Source: Sphingomonas_L flavalba_A
GTDB taxonomy: Bacteria > Pseudomonadota > Alphaproteobacteria > Sphingomonadales > Sphingomonadaceae
Direction: 5' to 3'
Assembly: GCF_047553045.1 (NCBI RefSeq)
Contig: NZ_CP180208.1
Location: forward strand, 2,418,001 to 2,482,000
Length of the DNA stretch: 64,000 bases
Of the stretch, positions 40,377-48,056 are shown piece by piece; position 1 is the stretch's first letter, and every line of letters begins with the position of its first letter. The notes below the pieces were generated by a model that was not told the DNA's origin, did not search any database, and saw only the letters and a list, made by a program, of their open reading frames with translations. Made by a program: the position numbers and the translations under genes.

Positions 40377-41025
40377 CGAACCCGGCCAGACGGAACCGTT
40401 CGGGCAATGGCGCACTTGCCTCGACCGGTGGCTTCGGGTCGCGCGGCAGGCGGATATGACTGGCATGGAGCAGCATCGCGCTACCGCCCTTGCCGTAAAC
40501 CGGGTCGCCGACGATCGGCATGCCAAGGCCCGATGCCGCATGAACGCGCAGCTGGTGGGTCCGCCCGGTTTCCGGAACGAAGCGGATCAGCGCCCGTCCG
40601 CCCCGTTCCGCCAGCCGGGTCCAACGGGTGACGGCGGCCTTGCCCTTCTTGGCAGGGATCATCCGCCAGCCGGCCTCGCGGCTGCTGATCTTCGACAGCG
40701 CCAGATCGATGACGCCGCTCTCCGCCTCCGGCACGCCTTCGACCACGGCCAGATAATGTTTCTCGACCAGCCCGGCCTCGAACGTCTGGGCAAAGCGTTT
40801 GTGCGCCTTGGCGTTGCGGGCAAGCAGCAAACAACCGCTGGTGTCGCGGTCGAGCCGGTGGACGGCAACCGGCCACCGGTGAAAGCCAAAGGTCAGCCCG
40901 GCCAGGTGATTCTCCAGGCTGAGCGATCCGTCGCGCGGTCGGTCGACCGGCAGGCCGGCAGGCTTGTCGATGACGATCGCCTCGCCGTCGATGAACAGGA
41001 CATGGTCGCTTAGCATTGCCGGCAT
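40369..41025 (-). CDS. RluA-family pseudouridine synthase
   Basis: This enzyme converts uridine to pseudouridine in rRNA or tRNA. The 218-residue protein has the catalytic HRLDRDTSG motif with Asp59, a preceding IDKPAGLPVDRP and later GRTHQLRVHAASGLGMPIVGDPVYG. It lacks an S4 domain, consistent with RluA or TruC subtypes; the target base cannot be stated. It overlaps arfB at its 3' end. Confidence 0.92.
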   Translation of the reverse strand: MPAMLSDHVLFIDGEAIVIDKPAGLPVDRPRDGSLSLENHLAGLTFGFHRWPVAVHRLDRDTSGCLLLARNAKAHKRFAQTFEAGLVEKHYLAVVEGVPEAESGVIDLALSKISSREAGWRMIPAKKGKAAVTRWTRLAERGGRALIRFVPETGRTHQLRVHAASGLGMPIVGDPVYGKGGSAMLLHASHIRLPRDPKPPVEASAPLPERFRLAGFDA

Positions 41026-41053
41026 ATGGCCCCGCCGGCGACAAAGCGAAAGC

Positions 41054-41084
41054 CCCGCCCGGCCGGATTGTCCGGCCGGGCGGG
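41054..41084 (-). terminator. Hairpin downstream of wrbA
   Basis: Perfect 14-bp arms (41054-41067 and 41071-41084) flank a 3-nt loop, 13 bp after the wrbA stop. On the minus strand the stem is followed by GCTTTCGCTTTG, a modest T-rich tail. It separates wrbA from the pseudouridine synthase gene. Confidence 0.75.
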
Positions 41085-41096
41085 AATGACCGTGGG

Positions 41097-41696
41097 TCAG
41101 GCGGTCAGCTTGGCCGCCGTATTCGCCACCCGCTTGCCCAGATAACGGGCACCGGCCAGTTCATCCGGGTGCGGCTGGCGGCTGCCGTCGCCACCGGCGA
41201 TCGTCGTCGCGCCATACGGGGCGCCGCCGATCACATGGTCATGGCCCATCTGCTGCGGGAAGCCGTAGTCGAGGCCGACGATGGTCATGCCGAAATGCAG
41301 CAGGTTGGTGATGATCGAGAACAGCGTCGTTTCCTGCCCGCCATGCTGGGTGGCGCTGGCGGTGAAGGCGGCGCCGACCTTGCCGTGCAGCACGCCCGAC
41401 TGCCACAGTCCGCCGGCCTGATCGAGAAACGCCGCCATCTGCGACGAAATGCGGCCGAAACGGGTGCCGGTGCCGACGACGATCGCGTCGTAATCGGCAA
41501 GGTCGGCGATCTTGGCGACCGGCGCCGCCTGATCCAGCTTGAAATGGGCGCCGCGCGCGATCTCCTCCGGCACGGTTTCCGGCACCCGCCTGATGTCGAC
41601 GGTGGCGCCTGCCGCCCGCGCGCCTTCGGCAACCGCCTCCGCCATCGCCTCGATATGCCCGTAGGCGGAATAATAGAGCACCAACACCTTCGCCAT
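41097..41696 (-). CDS. wrbA: NAD(P)H:quinone oxidoreductase WrbA
   Basis: This FMN-dependent enzyme reduces quinones with two electrons and limits redox cycling. The 199-residue flavodoxin-like protein has the FMN loop YYSAYGHIEAMAEAVAEGA, GTGTRFGRISSQM and the family block SATQHGGQETTLFSI. AGGAG lies 9 nt before the ATG. A terminator-like hairpin separates it from the upstream pirin gene, so it may have its own promoter. Confidence 0.95.
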   Translation of the reverse strand: MAKVLVLYYSAYGHIEAMAEAVAEGARAAGATVDIRRVPETVPEEIARGAHFKLDQAAPVAKIADLADYDAIVVGTGTRFGRISSQMAAFLDQAGGLWQSGVLHGKVGAAFTASATQHGGQETTLFSIITNLLHFGMTIVGLDYGFPQQMGHDHVIGGAPYGATTIAGGDGSRQPHPDELAGARYLGKRVANTAAKLTA

Positions 41697-41732
41697 CACC
41701 TGAACTCCTGCTTGAAAGAATAGAAAAGGGGT

Positions 41733-41772
41733 GGCCCCGCGCGCCGGGAAAAGGGGGGAGGCGCGCGGGGCC
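41733..41772 (-). terminator. Hairpin between pirin and wrbA genes
   Basis: Perfect 13-bp arms (41733-41745 and 41760-41772) flank a 14-nt loop, just after the pirin stop codon. On the minus strand CCCCTTTTCTATTCTTTC follows, fitting an intrinsic terminator. Confidence 0.75.
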
Positions 41773-41783
41773 GGGGGCAACAT

Positions 41784-42503
41784 TTATTCGGCGTCGACCA
41801 GCACCAGTTCGCTGTCGGCGTCGGCGGTGATCGTCACCGTCTGGCCGCCGCCGATCGCGGCGCCGTCGCGCGCCGCCAGCCTTTCGCCGTTGACGCTGAC
41901 GCCGCCGGTCGCCGGGACGAGATAGGCATGCCGTCCCTCGCCCACCGCATAGTCCAGCGTCTCGCCCGCCTTCAGCGTCGCGCCCATTACCCGCGCATCG
42001 GCGCGGATCGGCAGCGCACCGCCATCGGCGATGTCATCGGCGATGTCATCGGCAAAGCCGCTGGCCAGCGTCACGAACTGCCCGGCACGGTCGCCCCTGG
42101 GGAACGGCTTGGCGCCCCAGCTCGGCGCGCCGCCCAGCCGCTTCGGCTCGATCCAGATCTGGAAGATCGTCGTCGTCTCCGCCTCCAGATTATACTCGGC
42201 ATGGCGCACGCCGGTGCCGGCGCTCATCACCTGCACGTCGCCGGCGGCGGTGCGGCCTTCATTGCCCATGCTGTCCTTGTGGGTGATCGCGCCGGACCGG
42301 ACATAGGTGATGATCTCCATGTCGCGGTGCGGGTGGGCGGGAAAGCCGCTGTTCGGGGCGATCTCGTCGTCGTTCCACACGCGGATCTTGCCCCAGCCCA
42401 TCCGGGCCGGGTCGTAATAATCCGCGAAGGAAAAATGATGCCGGGCGTTCAGCCAGCCATGGTCGGCATGGCCGAGGCTGTCGAAGCTGCGTTTCTCGAT
42501 CAT
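41784..42503 (-). CDS. Pirin-family (bicupin) protein
   Basis: The 239-residue bicupin has metal ligands His57, His59 (PAHPHRDMEI), His101 and Glu103 (GVRHAEYN), matching those of E. coli YhhW/pirin. Such proteins can have quercetinase-like dioxygenase activity, though their natural substrates are unknown. An in-frame 12-bp tandem duplication (42028-42051) makes the loop sequence ADDIADDIAD. It is divergent from a LysR regulator with a 104-bp spacer and probably controlled by it. Confidence 0.92.
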   Translation of the reverse strand: MIEKRSFDSLGHADHGWLNARHHFSFADYYDPARMGWGKIRVWNDDEIAPNSGFPAHPHRDMEIITYVRSGAITHKDSMGNEGRTAAGDVQVMSAGTGVRHAEYNLEAETTTIFQIWIEPKRLGGAPSWGAKPFPRGDRAGQFVTLASGFADDIADDIADGGALPIRADARVMGATLKAGETLDYAVGEGRHAYLVPATGGVSVNGERLAARDGAAIGGGQTVTITADADSELVLVDAE

Positions 42504-42587
42504 CGTCGGTCTCCTTGGCGGGGCTGCGATCCCCGCTTGCTTGCGATCAAGATAGGCCGCATTATCGCAACGAAAATAGAAACATTG

Positions 42588-42602
42588 GAAACGGATCGTT
42601 TC
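42588..42602. promoter_or_regulatory. 15-bp palindrome upstream of the LysR-type gene
   Basis: GAAACG-GAT-CGTTTC is perfect and ends 5 bp before the LysR ATG. A further AGAAAC half-site lies at 42578-42583. The site is well placed to be the LysR regulator's binding site controlling both its own gene and the divergent pirin gene. Confidence 0.55.
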
Positions 42603-42607
42603 TGATT

Positions 42608-43510
42608 ATGCGCCTTCCCGATCTCGAAGCCTGGGCGATCTTCGCCACCGTCGTCGAACAGCGCAGCTTCACCGCCGCCGCCCAGACGCTCGGCCTGTCC
42701 AAAGCCACAGTGTCGAAAGCGGTCACCCGGCTCGAAACCGCGCTCGGCGCCCAGCTGTTCCACCGAACCTCGCGCATGCTGACGCTGACGGAGGCGGGAC
42801 GCACCCTCGCCCCGCGCGCGCAGGCGATGCTGGGCGAAGCGCAGGCGGCGGAGGAAGCGGCGCGCGACGATGCATCGGCGCCCGGCGGCCGCGTCACCCT
42901 CGCCGCGCCGATGACCTTCGGCCTGCAACGGGTGGCGCCGGCGCTGGCGACCTTCCTCTGCCGCTACCCGGCGATCACCGTCGACCTGAAGCTCAGCGAC
43001 GCAAAGGTCGATCTGGTCGCGGAAGGGATCGACATCGCCCTGCGCATCGCCAGCCTGCCGGACAGTTCGCTGCGCGCCCGCCGGGTCGGCAGCGTCGCCG
43101 CCCATATCGTCGCCGCCCCCGCCTATCTCGCCCGGCGCGGCCACCCGCGCCACCCGGCCGAACTGGGCGAACATGCCTGCCTCGGCTATTCTCTGTTGCC
43201 GACGCCGGGCCTGTGGCGGTTCACCGGGCCGGGCGGGGCGGAAGTGGCGGTCAGGCCCACCGGCCCGCTGGTCGCCAACAGCGGCGACGCCCTGCTCCCC
43301 GCGTTGCGCGCCGGGCTGGGCATCGCGGTGCTGCCCGAATTCATCGTCGGCGCCGACATCGCCAGCGGCGCGCTGGAACCGATCCTGACCGACTGGCGTT
43401 TTCCGCCGGTCGCGCTGCACCTGATAACCCCGCCCGGCATATTGCGCCCGGCGCGGGTTACCGTGCTGATCGACCATCTGATGACGGCGCTTGCCGACTG
43501 CCCGCGCTGA
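42608..43510 (+). CDS. LysR-family transcriptional regulator
   Basis: The 300-residue protein has an N-terminal winged helix (FATVVEQRSFTAAAQTLGLSKATVSKAVTRLE...LFHRTSRMLTLTEAG) and a LysR substrate-binding domain beginning near residue 90 (GGRVTLAAPMTFG...DIALRIASLPDSSLRARRVG). Within LysR it resembles the large CrgA/DmlR-like group. It is divergent from the pirin gene, the usual arrangement for a LysR regulator and its target. In other bacteria pirin-wrbA pairs are induced by electrophiles or quinones. Confidence 0.93.
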   Translation: MRLPDLEAWAIFATVVEQRSFTAAAQTLGLSKATVSKAVTRLETALGAQLFHRTSRMLTLTEAGRTLAPRAQAMLGEAQAAEEAARDDASAPGGRVTLAAPMTFGLQRVAPALATFLCRYPAITVDLKLSDAKVDLVAEGIDIALRIASLPDSSLRARRVGSVAAHIVAAPAYLARRGHPRHPAELGEHACLGYSLLPTPGLWRFTGPGGAEVAVRPTGPLVANSGDALLPALRAGLGIAVLPEFIVGADIASGALEPILTDWRFPPVALHLITPPGILRPARVTVLIDHLMTALADCPR

Positions 43511-43560
43511 TCGACTGCTTATCTGCCGTCGCCCACGCTCAGCCGGTGCAGCGTCCGCGG

Positions 43561-44004
43561 CTATTCCGGGTCAGGAACTGCGGCTGCTTCCCCGGACGGG
43601 TCGCCCGATGACGCGGCGGCTTGTTCGCCGCCGCCGGATTTGCGCCCGCGCACCCGATCCTTGACGCCAACCACAATCCCGATGACGCCGATCACGGACA
43701 TGACAATGCAGCCCAGCGACAGAAGGTCCGCCACGGGCGAGCCGGGGCGCGTCATCATCGATATCGCGATAAAGGCGGCCTGCGCCACCAGCACAATCGC
43801 GATGCCCCGTGACAATGGATTCCGTCGCATCCAGCGCGGCCGCTCTGGGCGCGGTCCATGCGAAACAGAGCCGGCCGGCGCCCAGGACTGCGGGCGGGCG
43901 TGACTGGCCTCATAAGCGCTTTGCCCGGCGGACGCCGCCGCCGAAGTGGCGGGTCCGGCCAGCGGGCCCAAGGTGGCGTGCCGATTATATTCGTCGAGTG
44001 ACAT
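43561..44004 (-). CDS. Hypothetical membrane protein, two transmembrane helices
   Basis: I do not recognise this 147-residue protein. About 60 polar residues (starting MSLDEYNRHATLGPLAG) lead to a basic patch (RPERPRWMRRNPLSRG), two membrane helices (IAIVLVAQAAFIAISMM and LLSLGCIVMSVIGVIGIVVGV) and a charged, Ala/Gly-rich tail. GGGGAGGGAATTC precedes the second ATG, which selects this start over one six codons upstream. It is convergent with the LysR gene and divergent from ctrA across a 265-bp spacer. Confidence 0.7.
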   Translation of the reverse strand: MSLDEYNRHATLGPLAGPATSAAASAGQSAYEASHARPQSWAPAGSVSHGPRPERPRWMRRNPLSRGIAIVLVAQAAFIAISMMTRPGSPVADLLSLGCIVMSVIGVIGIVVGVKDRVRGRKSGGGEQAAASSGDPSGEAAAVPDPE

Positions 44005-44166
44005 GAATTCCCTCCCCATCAAGTCGCGCCATCCGCCGCGATTATCTGCATCCGCATCTCCCTAACGCACAATTTATCATTGCTAATTTCTGGAAAGGCA
44101 AGCCGGCGCGGTTCACACCATAAATAGGTGAAATGCGGGTCTGGCCAGAAATTCCGGCCGTTGTTC

Positions 44167-44181
44167 TTAACGCCATATTAA
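44167..44181 (+). promoter_or_regulatory. CtrA-binding box upstream of ctrA
   Basis: TTAACGCCATATTAA is an exact TTAA-N7-TTAA full site, 88 bp before the ctrA start codon. This is the established CtrA consensus in Caulobacter and relatives and implies autoregulation. It lies in an AT-rich patch of the 265-bp spacer that may also hold the divergent membrane-protein promoter; I found nothing else certain in that spacer. Confidence 0.85.
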
Positions 44182-44269
44182 GGTTTGTCGTTCACATCCC
44201 GAATGGTTAATGTTTTATCCGCGGGCAGTGGGGCGGGATCGCCGTCGCGCCGTAACGGGGGACGACCTG

Positions 44270-44977
44270 ATGCGAGTGTTGCTGATCGAAGACGAGCCGA
44301 CGACCGCCAAGGCGATCGAGCTCATGCTGACGACCGAGGGCCTCAACGTCTATACGACCGACCTGGGCGAGGAGGGCCTCGACCTCGGCAAACTGTATGA
44401 CTACGACATCATCCTGCTGGACCTGAACCTGCCGGACATGCACGGCTATGACGTGCTGAAAAAGCTGCGGACCGCCAAGGTGCAGACACCGGTGCTGATC
44501 CTGTCCGGCGTCAGCGAGATGGATTCTAAGGTTCGCTCCTTCGGCTTCGGTGCCGACGATTACGTCACCAAGCCGTTCCACCGCGACGAACTGGTTGCGC
44601 GCATCCACGCCGTCGTCCGCCGTTCCAAGGGCCATAGCCAGTCGGTCATCCGCACCGGCAAGCTGGCGGTCAATCTCGACGCCAAGACCGTCGAGGTCGA
44701 CGGCAGCCGCGTCCACCTGACCGGCAAGGAATATGCGATGCTGGAGCTGCTGTCGCTCCGTAAGGGCACGACGCTGACCAAGGAGATGTTCCTCAATCAT
44801 CTCTACGGCGGCATGGACGAGCCGGAACTGAAGATCATCGACGTGTTCATCTGCAAGCTGCGCAAGAAGCTCAGCCTCGCGTGCAGCGGCGACAACTACA
44901 TCGAAACGGTCTGGGGCCGCGGCTATGTCCTGCGCGATCCGGACGAAGAGATTCTCGCCGAAAAGGCGGTTGCCTGA
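44270..44977 (+). CDS. ctrA: Cell-cycle response regulator CtrA
   Basis: CtrA is an OmpR-type response regulator that controls cell-cycle, motility and recombination/gene-transfer genes in alphaproteobacteria. The 235-residue protein has a receiver domain with acidic pocket Glu7-Asp8, phospho-acceptor Asp51 (IILLDLNLPDMHGYD) and Lys in TKPFHRDELVARIHAVVRRS. It also has a C-terminal winged helix with the strongly conserved LTGKEYAMLELLSLRKGTTLTKEMFLNHLYGGMDEPE. The C-terminus ends EKAVA; in Caulobacter an AA-ending degron is recognised by ClpXP. GGGGGA precedes the ATG, and an upstream CtrA box suggests autoregulation. Confidence 0.98.
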   Translation: MRVLLIEDEPTTAKAIELMLTTEGLNVYTTDLGEEGLDLGKLYDYDIILLDLNLPDMHGYDVLKKLRTAKVQTPVLILSGVSEMDSKVRSFGFGADDYVTKPFHRDELVARIHAVVRRSKGHSQSVIRTGKLAVNLDAKTVEVDGSRVHLTGKEYAMLELLSLRKGTTLTKEMFLNHLYGGMDEPELKIIDVFICKLRKKLSLACSGDNYIETVWGRGYVLRDPDEEILAEKAVA

Positions 44978-44999
44978 TCCCACCCGCTGTTGCGGGCGC

Positions 45000-45031
45000 A
45001 AACGGCCGGCGGGGCGACCCGCCGGCCGTTT
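45000..45031 (+). terminator. Hairpin terminator after ctrA
   Basis: Perfect 14-bp arms (45000-45013 and 45018-45031) flank a GCGA loop, 22 bp after the ctrA stop. Arms end in AAA and TTT, so it can work in both directions; a smaller hairpin at 45131-45145 (CTCGCC-GTT-GGCGAG) follows phaR on the other strand. Confidence 0.8.
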
Positions 45032-45159
45032 CGCGTTGCGGGCACGCCCCCACCGTCCCTGCAAGCAATCCATGAGACCGCGCAAGGTCCCGGATAGCCC
45101 GGTGAGAAAACCCGCCAGCGGTTAACGCCCCTCGCCGTTGGCGAGAGGGTGGCGGACTG

Positions 45160-45717
45160 TCAGAGTTTTTCGACCTTCGCCTGCAACGCGGCAAGCTGCG
45201 CCTTCAGCGCGGCGATCTCGTCGTCCTGCGCGCCCGGCTGCTCGGCCGGGGCGGCGCGGCCGGGCTTGGCGCCGGTCTTGAACGCGTCGGCGGCCGCCTC
45301 GAACATTTCCATGTTGCGCCGCGCGATCTCGGCGAACGGGCCGCCGGCGAAGGCGCCCTTCATCGCATCCTGGAACTGCGCCTGGTTGCGGCGAAACGCC
45401 TCCATCGACGCTTCCAGATATTGCGGCACCATCGCCTGCATCGAATCGCCGTACATCGCGATCAGCTGGCGCAGGAAATTGACCGGCAGCATCGTCTCGC
45501 CACGCGCTTCCTCGTCCATGATGATCTGGGTCAGGACGCTATGGGTGATGTCCTCGTCGGTCTTCGCGTCGACGACCTTGAACTCGCGGCCCTCGCGGGT
45601 CATCGCCGCCAGATGCTCCAGCGTGATATAGCTCGACGTCTCGGTGTTGTAGAGCCGGCGGTTGGCGTATTTCTTGACAATGACGACGCCCGAATCGCCC
45701 GAACGAGTTTTGGCCAT
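45160..45717 (-). CDS. phaR: Polyhydroxyalkanoate synthesis regulator PhaR
   Basis: PhaR is a DNA-binding repressor that also binds PHA granules and controls phasin genes. The 185-residue protein has the N-terminal PHB/PHA accumulation DNA-binding domain (VIVKKYANRRLYNTETSSYIT...EGREFKVVDAKTDEDIT). It then has the accumulation regulatory domain (LTQIIMDEEARG...LPVNFLRQLIAMYGDSM) and a C-terminal coiled coil (DDEIAALKAQLAALQAKVEKL). Its ATG overlaps that of the divergent PhaC-like gene. Confidence 0.96.
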   Translation of the reverse strand: MAKTRSGDSGVVIVKKYANRRLYNTETSSYITLEHLAAMTREGREFKVVDAKTDEDITHSVLTQIIMDEEARGETMLPVNFLRQLIAMYGDSMQAMVPQYLEASMEAFRRNQAQFQDAMKGAFAGGPFAEIARRNMEMFEAAADAFKTGAKPGRAAPAEQPGAQDDEIAALKAQLAALQAKVEKL

Positions 45718-46801
45718 GACGCTGCCCCGTAATGGTGAAGCGACCCGCCTAGCATCAATCGATACCGCGTCGCAACATGGCCCACGCCCGTTGCCGCTGT
45801 TCCTTGCCTTGCTGCGCGCCGAAACCGCAGCATCGCCGGAACGGCGGGCGGCGGCGCTGGCCGGGCTTGCCGCCTATCAGCAGGCGCCCCGCCCCACCCC
45901 GCCTACGCCGCCGCCGGTCGTCGCCTCGGCCGGGCGCGCGCGCCTGCTCGGCTTTGGCGGCAATGGGCCGCCGCTGCTGCTCGTCCCGTCGCTGATCAAC
46001 CCGCCGGCCATTCTCGCGCTGGGCGAACAGCATGGCTTCGCCGGCTGGCTGGCAACGCAGGGCTTCCGCCCGTTGCTGCTCGACTGGGGCAGTCCAGCGC
46101 CGGGCGAGGCGGCACTGTCGGTCGCCGGTCACGTCGAAACCCTGCTGCTGCCGCTGATCGATGCGCTCGGCGAACCGCCGCTCGTCGCCGGCTACTGCCT
46201 CGGCGGGACGATGGCGCTGGCCGCGGCAATGCTGCGGCCGCTGCGTGCGCTGGCGCTGATCGCCGCACCGTTCCGCTTCACCGGCTTCGGCGACGCTGCG
46301 CGCGCTGACATCGCCGCGCTGTGGGCGCGGGCGGAACCGCCGGCAAAGGCGATGGGGCTGGTGCCGATGGAGGTGCTGCAAACCGGCTTCTGGCGGCTCG
46401 ATCCCGGCCGGACGATCGGCAAGTATGAGGCGTTCGGCCGGCTCGACCCGGCCAGTGCCGCAGCGCGGAATTTCATCGCGGTCGAGGATTGGGCCAATGC
46501 CGGCGCGCCGCTGACCTACGCTGCCGGGCACGAACTTATGACGGATTTCGTCGCCGCCGACCGGCCGGGCAGCGGCGGCTGGGCGGTCGGCGGCCGCGTC
46601 GTCGATCCGGCGGCGCTCGCCTGCCCGGCGATCGAGGTTATCTCGACCAGCGACAGGATCGTGCCGGCGGCGTCGGCGGTGGGCCTGCCCGAACGGATCA
46701 GCCTCGGTGCCGGCCATGTCGGCATGGTCGTCGGCGGCCGTGCGCGCCAGCAGCTATGGCAGCCGCTGGCCGCATGGCTTTCGCGTGCCGCCTCCGCCTG
46801 A
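45716..46801 (+). CDS. PhaC-like alpha/beta hydrolase with a cysteine nucleophile
   Basis: The alpha/beta-hydrolase fold has a PHA-synthase-type lipase box VAGYCLGG (Cys161 instead of serine), a catalytic-type Asp313 (ISTSDRIVP) and His334 (GAGHVGMVVGG), the triad and wording of PhaC. At about 361 residues it is the size of class III PhaC, but no PhaE partner is nearby. It lies between phaR and phaA, which supports a role in PHA polymer synthesis or turnover. The start is uncertain: the first in-frame ATG overlaps the phaR start codon, and a TTG near 45801 is an alternative. Confidence 0.82.
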   Translation: MTLPRNGEATRLASIDTASQHGPRPLPLFLALLRAETAASPERRAAALAGLAAYQQAPRPTPPTPPPVVASAGRARLLGFGGNGPPLLLVPSLINPPAILALGEQHGFAGWLATQGFRPLLLDWGSPAPGEAALSVAGHVETLLLPLIDALGEPPLVAGYCLGGTMALAAAMLRPLRALALIAAPFRFTGFGDAARADIAALWARAEPPAKAMGLVPMEVLQTGFWRLDPGRTIGKYEAFGRLDPASAAARNFIAVEDWANAGAPLTYAAGHELMTDFVAADRPGSGGWAVGGRVVDPAALACPAIEVISTSDRIVPAASAVGLPERISLGAGHVGMVVGGRARQQLWQPLAAWLSRAASA

Positions 46802-46840
46802 TATTGCAAGTGCGAAGAAATTCCTGAGGAGTCGTCACCC

Positions 46841-48013
46841 ATGTCCGATATCGTCATCACCGCCGCCAAGCGCACGCCGGTCGGCAGCTTCCTCGGCGCG
46901 TTCGCCGCGACCCCGGCGCACGAACTCGGCCGTGTCGCGATCGAAGCGGCGCTCGCCCAGGCCGGAATCGGCGGCGAGGACGTGTCGGAAGTGATCCTCG
47001 GCCAGGTGCTGACCGCGGCGCAGGGCCAGAACCCGGCGCGGCAGGCGGCGATGGCCGCCGGCGTGCCAAAGGAAGTGCCGGCCTGGGGCGTCAATCAGGT
47101 CTGCGGCTCCGGCCTGCGCGCCATCGCGCTGGCGGCACAGGCGGTGGCGACCGGCGATTCGCTGATCGTCGTCGCCGGCGGGCAGGAAAGCATGTCGCTG
47201 TCGACCCACGCCCAGCAGTTGCGCGGCGGCACCAAGATGGGCTCGGTCGAACTGGTCGACACGATGATCAAGGACGGCCTGACCGACGTGTTCAACGGCT
47301 ATCACATGGGCATCACCGCCGAAAATCTGGCGGAGAAGTACCAGATCAGCCGCGAGATGCAGGACGTGTTCGCCGTCCGCTCGCAGAACCTCGCCTCCGC
47401 CGCCCGCGCCAGCGGCCGGTTCCGGGACGAAATCGCGCCGGTGACGCTCAAGACCCGCAAGGGCGAGACAGTGGTCGCCGACGACGAATATATCCGCGAC
47501 GGCGTGACGGTGGACGGCATTGCCGGCCTGCGCCCGGCGTTCAAGAAGGACGGGACCGTCACCGCCGCCAACGCCAGCGGCCTGAACGACGGCGCGGCGG
47601 CGCTGGTCGTCACCACCGCCGGGGAAGCGGCGCGGCGCGGCACGCCCGTGCTCGCCCGCATCGCCAGCTGGGCCTCGGCCGGCGTCGACCCGGCGATCAT
47701 GGGCATCGGCCCGGTGCCGGCGTCTCGCCGCGCGCTGGAAAAGGCCGGCTGGAGCGTCGGCGACCTCGACCTGATCGAGGCGAACGAGGCGTTCGCCGCG
47801 CAGGCGCTGTCGGTCGGCAAGGACATGGGCTGGGACCCGGACAAGGTGAACGTCAATGGCGGCGCGATCGCCATCGGCCACCCGATCGGCGCCAGCGGCG
47901 CCCGCGTCCTCATCACCCTGCTCTACGAGATGCAGAAGCGCGATGCGAAGAAGGGGCTGGCGACATTGTGCATCGGCGGCGGCATGGGCATCGCCCTCTG
48001 CGTCGAACGCTGA
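46841..48013 (+). CDS. phaA: Acetyl-CoA acetyltransferase (thiolase)
   Basis: This enzyme condenses two acetyl-CoA to acetoacetyl-CoA, the first step of PHB synthesis, or runs the reverse in degradation. The 390-residue protein has the nucleophile Cys88 (VNQVCGSGLRAIAL), GHPIGASGARVLITLL with the catalytic histidine, and the final CIGGGMGIA cysteine. GAGGAG precedes the ATG. It follows the PhaC-like gene by 39 bp, so the pair forms an operon opposite phaR; phaB is not in the window. Confidence 0.95.
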   Translation: MSDIVITAAKRTPVGSFLGAFAATPAHELGRVAIEAALAQAGIGGEDVSEVILGQVLTAAQGQNPARQAAMAAGVPKEVPAWGVNQVCGSGLRAIALAAQAVATGDSLIVVAGGQESMSLSTHAQQLRGGTKMGSVELVDTMIKDGLTDVFNGYHMGITAENLAEKYQISREMQDVFAVRSQNLASAARASGRFRDEIAPVTLKTRKGETVVADDEYIRDGVTVDGIAGLRPAFKKDGTVTAANASGLNDGAAALVVTTAGEAARRGTPVLARIASWASAGVDPAIMGIGPVPASRRALEKAGWSVGDLDLIEANEAFAAQALSVGKDMGWDPDKVNVNGGAIAIGHPIGASGARVLITLLYEMQKRDAKKGLATLCIGGGMGIALCVER

Positions 48014-48020
48014 TCCGTCG

Positions 48021-48056
48021 CTGATCCGCCCGCCCCTTCACCGGGGCGGGCAATCA
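48021..48056. terminator. Bidirectional hairpin between convergent phaA and panC
   Basis: GCCCGCCCC (48028-48036) and GGGGCGGGC (48043-48051) pair perfectly around a 6-nt loop. The stem continues outward through CTGAT/ATCAG after a small bulge. It sits in the 40-bp gap between the stops of phaA and panC. Confidence 0.75.
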
